A stretch of 5,408 nucleotides of DNA from Rickettsiales bacterium (GTDB taxonomy: Bacteria; Pseudomonadota; Alphaproteobacteria; Rickettsiales; UBA1997). The notes beneath the pieces were generated by a model. The model was not told the origin of the DNA, did no database searches, and saw only the letters and a program-made list of their open reading frames with translations. The stretch spans positions 1 through 5,408 of the forward strand of contig CANEUK010000102.1 in NCBI GenBank assembly GCA_947441695.1, in the 5' to 3' direction. Position numbers and translations under genes: made by a program. Positions 1-5,408 of the stretch are shown here, one piece after another (the first letter of the stretch is position 1; each line of letters opens with the position of its first letter).

Positions 1-58
1 AACTCCCTCTGTTAGAAGTGGAAGAAGAAGCTATATCAAATTCGGAATAACTCCCTCT
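1..58 (-). repeat. 10-bp direct repeat (aactccctct) at 1-10 and 49-58
   Basis: The same 10 bases occur at 1-10 and 49-58, exactly 48 bp apart. Because 48 is a multiple of three, both copies are read in the same frame as Arg-Gly-Ser in the restriction-modification protein. The second copy overlaps one arm of the palindrome at 53-75. The repeat may mark the edge of the inserted element, a partial second copy of it, or a small tandem duplication. The window edge cuts the first copy, so its true length is unknown. Confidence 0.6.
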
Positions 59-90
59 CCCCTTGCGGGAGAGGGTTGGGGTGAGGGGTT
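1..90 (-). repeat. GC-rich palindromic (REP/RPE-like) element inserted in frame in the restriction-modification gene
   Basis: At 53-75 there is a perfect 9-bp inverted repeat (ccctctccc / gggagaggg) around a 5-base loop. The adjoining gtgagggg completes a sequence that resembles a widely dispersed bacterial palindromic repeat. Bases 51-90 are about 68% GC by my count, far above the surrounding AT-rich gene. Read on the minus strand the element stays open and adds PLTPTLSRKGRG (residues 879-890), followed by a serine-rich, low-complexity stretch up to the edge. Related methyltransferases would here pass from a KLGL.F segment towards a final helical region, so this stretch looks like an insertion. 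The right boundary near 90 is set by the composition change; the left boundary lies outside the window. Assignment to a named repeat family is from memory and is not proven. Confidence 0.7.
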
Positions 91-2722
91 CGCCAGTATT
101 AGTTTTAAACTCATGATCTGGCGCAAATTCTAAGCCGAGTTTGGTTGAAATTTCTTTGATAATTTCTGGGTTCAAGTTTGGCGTGCGCTGTGGCTTAGAT
201 TTTGGGGCAAAAAACAAATCATCGATGTTGGTGTTTTGCTGGTTTTGAGTTTGGTAGATGTAAAGTGGAGCGATATTTATAGTTCCTGGCGATTGCAATG
301 AATTTATATCAATTAGGTTTTGTGTTAAAAAACAAAACGCATACGGATTTTCTTTTCTGAATTGAAATCTTGTAAAAACCAACCCCCAATTTTCGCCAGC
401 CAAAAAATGCTTCATCACCTTTTGGCGGGCTCTTTCAACCAGTTTTAAATCGTAATAAACAAACTTTTCATCAAACGGGCGATAAGAAATTTTTTGCACC
501 AAATTTTTGTCAGCTTTGATTTGGTAAAATTCTTCAACATTTTTTAAGCAAATCGCTTTTTTGTCGTTAATCAAAACCGCATCTTTTGCCGTCACAATTC
601 CCACGCTGTTAATTGCAAAAAGTTCGGCAAGGCAAAAACCCAAATCATATTCTTTTTTTAAGTCAAAATCTTTTGGCACCATAAAATACATTGGCGACAC
701 GTTTGGCAGGGTTTTAAAGCCAATTGAAGAAAGCGAATTTTCTGCCAAAAATTTGAACTTTTTAGCGCGTTTTCCAAACAAATCAAAGTGAAAAACTTGC
801 GCCAAATCGCTCGCTTTTTTCTTGCCGTTTTTTACAAAAATATTGATCGAAACTCCTTGTTGAATGTCGAAAACATTTTCGTCTTTTTCACCATTTGGCG
901 CGGTTTCTTTTTTCTTAGAATTTCCGTGAAGGTCGATGGTGTAAATTTTGTCATAAGTTTTAAGCAAGCTAAAACGCACGGAACGAAAAGTTGGATTATC
1001 TAAAAACCCGTGCGGATTGATAAAAGCTAAAATTCCTTCGCCGTTTTTTTCGATAAAATATTGCCCAAAACGCAAAAATTTTACGTAATCATCGTTAATC
1101 CATTTGGGGTTTTTTTCTTTGAGTTTTTCGTTGCTGTTGGGTTCTTTTTTGTAGTCTTCCATCAATTTCATTATCCAGTCGCTTTTGTTTTGACTTTCGC
1201 CCGAATAAGGCGGATTGCCCAAAATCACCATCACGGGCGCGTCGCGTTTAATTTGATTGGCTTGATTGGCTTCGGCAGAAAGCCATTTGGCAAAAGGCAA
1301 TTCGGCAACTTTAAAATTTTCTTCCAGCGAATTGGTCAAAAAAACTTTAAAACGCGCATTTTGTTTGGCGTTTGACTGCGACAAAGATTTATAGCCAGTT
1401 TCGGTCAACAACAAATCGAGCTTCAAATGCGCCATGGCGTAACTTGCCATTAAAATTTCAAAACCGTTAAGGCGCGAAATTAAATGCTCGTCAACATAAG
1501 TTTGCCAAAGGGCTGGTTGCCCCTGAAATTTGGCATGAATTTGTCTGATTAATTCGCACAAAAAAGTTCCGGTGCCAGTTGCGGGGTCAAGAATTTGCAC
1601 TTTGTGAAATTCTTGCGTAATTGGTTTGTTTTGTTCTTGGCTAAAAATTTCTTTGCTGATTTTTTCGGTGCTAGCAATTCCGTGTTTTAAGCCAAATTCG
1701 CCAACCAAAACTTCGTCAACTGCGCGCACAATAAAATTTACAATTGCTTGTGGCGTGTACCAAACGCCGCGACTTTTGCGCAAAGCTGGATCATATTGGC
1801 TTAAAAAAGTTTCGTAAAAATGAATGATTGGATCTTGGCGATTATTAGCCGCGCCAAAGTTTTGCAAAAGCGCGCCAAGATCGGTAGCGCAAAAAATTTG
1901 AGCCAAATCTTCAACAATTTGCACCAAACGCTCGTCTAAATCTGGGCCAGCAACATAGGCAAAAAGTTTGCGCAAAAACGGGTTGGTTTTGGGAATTAAA
2001 TCTGCCGCTTTTTGGCGGGAAAAACTGTTTAAAGATTGGTCGTGAAGGCGCGCCGCAAACATTCCATAAGTTATGGTTTGGGCGTAAAGATCGGCAAATT
2101 GTTTGGGTTTGATGTCTTTAATTAAAATGTCTTTGAAGGCTTCGATTTCGTCGGTTAGCGAGTTTTTAATGTTGCGTTCTTGGTCAAAAATCAAGGCTTT
2201 TTCAATGGCAATTGCCAATAATTTGGCTTTCTTTGCCATCAACGCCGCCAAGCTTTGCGGCGAATTTAGCGATTGCGAAATTTCGAGTGAAAAATTTTCG
2301 AAGCGCGCGATAAATTCATCAAAATTTTCGGGCAGAAAAACCAGTTTTGAGTTTTCAATTTTGGCAATTGCAACTTCGGCAATCAATTTGCCTTTAAAGA
2401 AAAACCAAAAATCTAAATAATTGCTAATAACCAGATTTGGCGCGGCGTTGCGATAGCGTTCAAATTGTTCGTCGTCTTTTTTGAGGTTCAATTTATCGCC
2501 CAAATCTTTGGTTTCGATATAACCAATTTGAATTTCGTTTTTAACCAAAACCAAGTCTGGTTTGCCCCAATCGACTTTTGCGGGTTCGTTGATGGCGCGA
2601 ATTTCTTCGGGCAAAATTTGATGTAAAAGATTTTGCAAAAAACCGCGATAAGCGTGTTCGCCAGCAATTTTGCTATTTTTGGTTTTAACAATTTCGGTTA
2701 AATAATTTTTGAGATGGTTCAT
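1..2722 (-). CDS. Single-chain restriction-modification enzyme (Type ISP-like/IIG), N6-adenine DNA methyltransferase with N-terminal nuclease, 3' end outside window
   Basis: The frame is open from the ATG at 2722 to the left edge: 907 codons without a stop, with the C-terminus missing. The protein probably methylates adenine at a specific DNA site and cuts unmodified DNA. The N-terminus has GEHAYR (residues 21-26), then P55-D56 and E70-T-K72, which fits a PD-(D/E)xK nuclease. The methyltransferase core follows: GVWYTP (319-324), SAM-binding DPATGTGTFL (379-388), GFEILMASYAMAH (from 420) and the catalytic NPPY (503-506). DLHGNS (597-602), a DIQQGV segment and YRPFD (747-751) match the C-terminal part of Type ISP-like enzymes, which recognises the target. 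Only about 250 residues separate the nuclease from GVWYTP, so the helicase of true Type ISP enzymes is absent. No ATG lies further upstream in frame after the end of tilS, and the family N-terminus begins here. No clear Shine-Dalgarno sequence is visible. The family's usual 1000-odd residues suggest that about 100-150 are missing. The recognition site cannot be read from the sequence. Confidence 0.9.
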   Translation of the reverse strand, partial: MNHLKNYLTEIVKTKNSKIAGEHAYRGFLQNLLHQILPEEIRAINEPAKVDWGKPDLVLVKNEIQIGYIETKDLGDKLNLKKDDEQFERYRNAAPNLVISNYLDFWFFFKGKLIAEVAIAKIENSKLVFLPENFDEFIARFENFSLEISQSLNSPQSLAALMAKKAKLLAIAIEKALIFDQERNIKNSLTDEIEAFKDILIKDIKPKQFADLYAQTITYGMFAARLHDQSLNSFSRQKAADLIPKTNPFLRKLFAYVAGPDLDERLVQIVEDLAQIFCATDLGALLQNFGAANNRQDPIIHFYETFLSQYDPALRKSRGVWYTPQAIVNFIVRAVDEVLVGEFGLKHGIASTEKISKEIFSQEQNKPITQEFHKVQILDPATGTGTFLCELIRQIHAKFQGQPALWQTYVDEHLISRLNGFEILMASYAMAHLKLDLLLTETGYKSLSQSNAKQNARFKVFLTNSLEENFKVAELPFAKWLSAEANQANQIKRDAPVMVILGNPPYSGESQNKSDWIMKLMEDYKKEPNSNEKLKEKNPKWINDDYVKFLRFGQYFIEKNGEGILAFINPHGFLDNPTFRSVRFSLLKTYDKIYTIDLHGNSKKKETAPNGEKDENVFDIQQGVSINIFVKNGKKKASDLAQVFHFDLFGKRAKKFKFLAENSLSSIGFKTLPNVSPMYFMVPKDFDLKKEYDLGFCLAELFAINSVGIVTAKDAVLINDKKAICLKNVEEFYQIKADKNLVQKISYRPFDEKFVYYDLKLVERARQKVMKHFLAGENWGLVFTRFQFRKENPYAFCFLTQNLIDINSLQSPGTINIAPLYIYQTQNQQNTNIDDLFFAPKSKPQRTPNLNPEIIKEISTKLGLEFAPDHEFKTNTGEPLTPTLSRKGRGSYSEFDIASSSTSNRGS

Positions 2723-2760
2723 GATTTTTAAAGGATTTATTCGGCTTTTTTTGATAAAGG
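2723..2760 (-). other. Short spacer between tilS and the restriction-modification gene
   Basis: Only 38 bp separate the tilS stop codon from the ATG of the restriction-modification gene on the same strand. The spacer is AT-rich and shows no terminator-like hairpin and no convincing Shine-Dalgarno sequence. This supports cotranscription of the two genes from a promoter upstream of tilS, although a promoter within tilS cannot be excluded. Confidence 0.5.
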
Positions 2761-3804
2761 CTAAAAAATTTTGCCCAAAATTGTGCGAAAATAAAAATTA
2801 GTAATTTGCTTTTGCGAGCTTATCAATAAACGCTCTTCGTCGTGTTGCAAAATTTGGCAACCATAAAAATTACGCGGCTTAATTTTTTGGTTTGCGCGCA
2901 AATATTCATAAAAATTTTTCAAATCTTTCAGGCGCGGTTTGTAATTTTGTTGGCTAACTTCCATTGCCAGCAAAGCCAAAATTTTTAAGGCGGTTTTTTC
3001 GTCAGTTTTTTTTAAACGCTTAAAATCAATCAAAAAACTTACTTGGTTTTTTTCGTTTAAAACTTTTTTCAAAAGCTTTTTCGCGCTTTTGAGCATTATT
3101 TTGTCGAACAAATCGCGCATTTGAGAAATTTCATCGCAAGCACTTTTGACGCGCTTTTGAATCAAGTTTTTTTCTTCAAAAGTGCTAAAAAAATTTCTGA
3201 TTTTATTGCGCAAAAATTTTTCATCTGCGTTGCTTTCATCTTCGAACCATTCAATTTTTTGTTCGGTTAAAAAATCTTTTAAGTCGCTTTTGTTAAAATC
3301 TAAAAAAGGTCGCACCAACTTAATTTTTTTGTGCTGCGATATTTCTGAAATTGTCGATAAACCGTCCAAACCCGAGCCGCGAAACAGCCGAATCAAAAAA
3401 TTTTCTGCCACATCGTCAAGTTGGTGACCAAGAAATAAAAACCCAATTTTATTTTTAAGGCAAAACTCGTAAAGCAAGTTGTAGCGCGCTTGGCGAAGAT
3501 TGGCTTCGATATTTTTTTGCGGTATTTTTTGGGTTTCAACTTCTAAAATTTGGTGAGAAATTTTTTGTTGCTGCAAAATTTTGCCAAGTTCTAAAAGTTC
3601 TTTCGACGAGTTTTGGCGCATTTTATGGTCAACGCTAATTGCAAATAATTTTATTTTTTTTGTGGCGCAAAATTCTTTTAAAAGCAGCGTTAAAGCCAGC
3701 GAATCTGAACCGCCAGAAACCGCCACGGCAATTTTTTTTGGCAATTTTTTTTGTAAAAAAATCGTTTCAATCTTATTTGAAAAAAAACTAATTAAGGAAC
3801 TCAT
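2761..3804 (-). CDS. tilS: tRNA(Ile)-lysidine synthetase TilS
   Basis: TilS is a cytosolic enzyme that uses ATP to attach lysine to C34 of the CAU anticodon of tRNA-Ile2, changing its decoding from AUG to AUA and its charging from Met to Ile. It is usually essential. The 347-residue protein has the N-type ATP pyrophosphatase P-loop SGGSDS (30-35), SVDHKMR (57-63), the EANLRQARYNLL helix (100-111), GHQLDD (126-131), IRLFRGSGLDGLS (138-150), VRPFL (164-168) and ESNADEKFLRNKIR (190-203), all in family order. It is shorter than the roughly 430-residue E. coli enzyme. The C-terminus ends in a single compact region with FYGCQI, so the second C-terminal domain seems absent, as in other short TilS proteins. 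A TAG codon lies in frame 3 bp upstream of the ATG, which fixes this as the first possible start. The gene is divergent from the TolC-family gene and runs towards the restriction-modification gene. Confidence 0.96.
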   Translation of the reverse strand: MSSLISFFSNKIETIFLQKKLPKKIAVAVSGGSDSLALTLLLKEFCATKKIKLFAISVDHKMRQNSSKELLELGKILQQQKISHQILEVETQKIPQKNIEANLRQARYNLLYEFCLKNKIGFLFLGHQLDDVAENFLIRLFRGSGLDGLSTISEISQHKKIKLVRPFLDFNKSDLKDFLTEQKIEWFEDESNADEKFLRNKIRNFFSTFEEKNLIQKRVKSACDEISQMRDLFDKIMLKSAKKLLKKVLNEKNQVSFLIDFKRLKKTDEKTALKILALLAMEVSQQNYKPRLKDLKNFYEYLRANQKIKPRNFYGCQILQHDEERLLISSQKQITNFYFRTILGKIF

Positions 3805-3829
3805 TTTCTAATTTTGATTCATTTTAAAG
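3805..3829. promoter_or_regulatory. 25-bp divergent intergenic region between tilS and the TolC-family gene
   Basis: The two divergent start codons are only 25 bp apart, so at least part of each promoter must lie inside the opposite coding sequence. Two weak -10-like hexamers are visible: tctaat at 3807-3812 on the plus strand and taaaat (3826-3821) on the minus strand, each matching TATAAT at 5 of 6 positions. Neither has a convincing -35 element at 16-18 bp, and such matches arise easily in AT-rich DNA. In-frame stops at 3815-3817 (plus) and 3810-3808 (minus) show that neither gene can start further upstream. No clear Shine-Dalgarno sequence precedes either start. Confidence 0.3.
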
Positions 3830-5290
3830 ATGTTAAAAAAACTGTTTTATTGCGGCGTCGTTTTACTTTTGGTTTTTACCCTAAAAAACGCTTTGGCGCA
3901 AAATTCAATCCAGCCTTCAAATCAACTTTCGTTAGAAGATTTTTTGCAACAAGTAAAAGGTGAAAATCTTGCGGTTATTGCCGCCAATCAAAATGCCGAA
4001 GCCTTTGAAAAGCTTAAAGAAAAAGCAAAATTGGTGACTTCGATTAACTTTTTTGCCAGCACGCAAACGGCTTTCACCGAGCAAAATCAAGCTTTGCAAA
4101 TTGTGCGCTATACAAAAACTTATACCCAAAATAGTCAGGCGGGAATTACGCAAACTGCCGATTTTGGCTTGAACACCAAACTTTATTATTCGCTAAACCA
4201 CATCACCTACAAAGGTTTAAGCACTAATAATTTTGTTAATTCAAGCCTTGCAACATCGAATTATCAAAGCATTCCAACAATTGAATTATCGCTTCCGCTT
4301 TTGCAAAACAGGTTTGGCGCGGCCACCAAAGCCAATAAAGATTCAATTTATTTTGCCAACGAAGCCCAAAAATTAAATGCCAAGTCGGTTTCGGTTCTTG
4401 CGCTGGTTGGCGCCCAACAATCTTATTGGGCTTTGGTGGCGGCTAGAAAAATTGTTCAAATTCAGCAAAACGCCCTTCAAAACTCTAAACAAATTTTGGA
4501 TTATGTTTCTAAAAAAGAAAAAATGAATTTGGGCGACAAAGCCGACGTTTTGCAAGCCAAAGCCCTTTTTGAAAGCAGAAAACTAACTTTGCAACAAGCC
4601 CAAAATGATGAAAAATTGGCAGCGCGCGATTTCAATAAGCAACGCTACATTAATTCAAACGAAGTGACGCAAAAGCTTTCTGAAATTGATTTTAACCAAC
4701 TTAAAAAATTTTTGGTTCCGCAAATTAAAGGCGATAATCGCTTTGATATAAAAGCCTATGAAGCCAACATGAAAGCGGCGGTTGCCAGCGCAAAACTCGA
4801 AGAAGAAAATAACAAACCAGCTTTGAGCGTTTATGGATCTTACTTGCAAAACCAAATTCAACCAAGCAACGAACAAGCTATTTACAATTCGTTTCAAAGA
4901 AACGGAAGTGCGGGAACTTTTGGCGTAAAACTTTCGATGCCGATAAATTTTGACTTAACTTCTCAAATCAGACAAGGCGCGGTTTTAAACGCTTCGTCGG
5001 CAAAAATAAATTATCAACAAAAGGTTTTTGAACAAGAAAATGATTGGCAAAATTTGGTGCAAAATTTGACCATTTACAAAGAAAATTTGGCACTTTCTCA
5101 ATCAATTGAAAACGCCCAAAAACTAAAATTAGAAAATGAGCGCAAGCTTTTAAAACAAGGTCGCACCACCACTTATCAAATTTTACTTTTTGAGCAAGAT
5201 TACTCAAATGCGCAACTTGCTACAATTCAAATTGCTTACAAAATGTTGGCTTTGATGGCGCAACAAAAACTTTATCAGTCGCAATTTTGA
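3830..5290 (+). CDS. TolC-family outer-membrane efflux protein
   Basis: This is a complete 486-residue protein of the outer-membrane efflux family. TolC-type proteins form a trimeric outer-membrane barrel with a periplasmic helical tunnel, and serve as exit ducts for drug pumps or type I secretion. Residues 1-23 form a signal peptide: KK, a hydrophobic core and an ALA cleavage site before QNS. LSLEDFLQQ follows, as at the start of mature family members. The two helical repeats are visible: the first around residues 155-275 (AQQSYWALVAARK, then MNLGDKADVLQAKALFESR), the second around 380-486 (KLLKQGRTTTYQILLFEQD near the end). The alanine- and glutamine-rich heptads fit the coiled-coil tunnel. 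A stop at 3815-3817 in the same frame fixes the ATG at 3830 as the first possible one. No lipoprotein cysteine follows the cleavage site. No membrane-fusion or inner-membrane pump gene lies in the window, so the transported substrate is unknown. A paralogue name is not assigned. Confidence 0.9.
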   Translation: MLKKLFYCGVVLLLVFTLKNALAQNSIQPSNQLSLEDFLQQVKGENLAVIAANQNAEAFEKLKEKAKLVTSINFFASTQTAFTEQNQALQIVRYTKTYTQNSQAGITQTADFGLNTKLYYSLNHITYKGLSTNNFVNSSLATSNYQSIPTIELSLPLLQNRFGAATKANKDSIYFANEAQKLNAKSVSVLALVGAQQSYWALVAARKIVQIQQNALQNSKQILDYVSKKEKMNLGDKADVLQAKALFESRKLTLQQAQNDEKLAARDFNKQRYINSNEVTQKLSEIDFNQLKKFLVPQIKGDNRFDIKAYEANMKAAVASAKLEEENNKPALSVYGSYLQNQIQPSNEQAIYNSFQRNGSAGTFGVKLSMPINFDLTSQIRQGAVLNASSAKINYQQKVFEQENDWQNLVQNLTIYKENLALSQSIENAQKLKLENERKLLKQGRTTTYQILLFEQDYSNAQLATIQIAYKMLALMAQQKLYQSQF

Positions 5291-5327
5291 ATCAAATTTT
5301 TTCTCACGAAAGAATTTGAATAAATTT

Positions 5328-5384
5328 AAAGACAGGCTCTATACCAAAACATCTATCTCTTGATAGTGCTAACTTTGTCTTTTT
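5328..5384 (+). terminator. Possible intrinsic terminator downstream of the TolC-family gene
   Basis: An imperfect extended hairpin lies 38 bp after the stop codon. The outer arms aaagaca (5328-5334) and tgtcttt (5376-5382) pair perfectly. The inner arms gctctat (5336-5342) and atagtgc (5363-5369) pair with one mismatch. A 5-base bulge sits at 5371-5375 and the T-rich tail runs over 5380-5384. An alternative small hairpin, ctatc/gatag with a tctt loop (5353-5366), competes with the inner stem. The stem is not GC-rich and the loop is long, so termination is plausible but not certain. The rest of 5291-5408 shows no gene or other recognisable element. Confidence 0.35.
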
Positions 5385-5408
5385 GGCAAAAATTTGTTCA
5401 GAAAATGA

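Noticed and set aside
1..58. CRISPR array suggested by the regularly spaced 10-bp repeat
   Set aside because: There are only two short copies, inside an open coding frame, and the palindrome lies across one copy. Repeat length and number do not fit CRISPR.
561..1375. Plus-strand open frames at 561-791, 788-1003 and 1061-1375
   Set aside because: They lie antisense to the restriction-modification gene, whose protein shows conserved motifs across the same region. Their own translations are low-complexity, Phe/Lys-rich and resemble no family.
1626..2420. Plus-strand open frames at 1626-1817 and 2103-2420
   Set aside because: They are antisense to the methyltransferase and nuclease-linker region and show no family motifs or start signals.
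2488..2691. Minus-strand open frame of 67 codons
   Set aside because: It overlaps the N-terminal nuclease region of the restriction-modification gene in another frame on the same strand. The main frame carries the conserved residues.
3182..3811. Plus-strand open frames at 3182-3427 and 3581-3811
   Set aside because: They are mirror frames of tilS, which is strongly supported by its motifs.
3932..5207. Several minus-strand open frames inside the TolC-family gene
   Set aside because: They are short, lack recognisable domains and lie opposite a well-supported coding sequence.
5328..5384. tRNA or other structured RNA gene
   Set aside because: The arms do not form a cloverleaf, no TψC-arm consensus is present and no anticodon stem with a 7-base loop could be placed.
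5405..5408. ATG at 5405-5407 as the start of a further plus-strand gene
   Set aside because: Only one codon is visible and no clear Shine-Dalgarno sequence precedes it, so a gene cannot be supported.

Overview
The window looks like chromosomal DNA from an AT-rich, Gram-negative bacterium. It carries a bacterial tilS and a TolC-type outer-membrane protein with a signal peptide. TGG codons encode the conserved tryptophans and ORFs end at TAG or TGA, so the standard bacterial code fits. A low-GC alphaproteobacterium (Rickettsiales- or Holosporales-like) is a plausible host, judging from the short TilS with an FYGCQI-type C-terminus and an in-frame palindromic repeat reading PLTPTLSRKGRG. This placement is an inference and remains uncertain.

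Left half (minus strand, 1-2722): one very long reading frame that enters from the left edge, so its 3' end is missing. Its 907 visible codons encode a single-chain restriction-modification enzyme of the Type ISP-like / Type IIG kind. It has an N-terminal PD-(D/E)xK-type nuclease motif, an N6-adenine methyltransferase core (GVWYTP, DPATGTGTF, NPPY) and an ISP-type C-terminal specificity region. There is no room for the helicase of classical Type ISP enzymes. At the far left edge, a GC-rich palindromic repeat is inserted in frame into the C-terminal region of this gene.

Middle (minus strand, 2761-3804): tilS, tRNA(Ile)-lysidine synthetase. It lies 38 bp upstream of the restriction-modification gene on the same strand, so the two are probably cotranscribed.

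Right part (plus strand, 3830-5290): a complete TolC-family outer-membrane efflux protein, divergent from tilS with only 25 bp between the start codons. The last 118 bp contain no recognisable gene, but they hold an imperfect hairpin followed by T residues that may terminate the TolC-family transcript.

The three genes serve unrelated roles (DNA modification/defence, tRNA modification, export) and do not form an obvious pathway. The most unusual element is the in-frame palindromic repeat within the restriction-modification gene. No CRISPR array, transposase, tRNA or rRNA was recognised.
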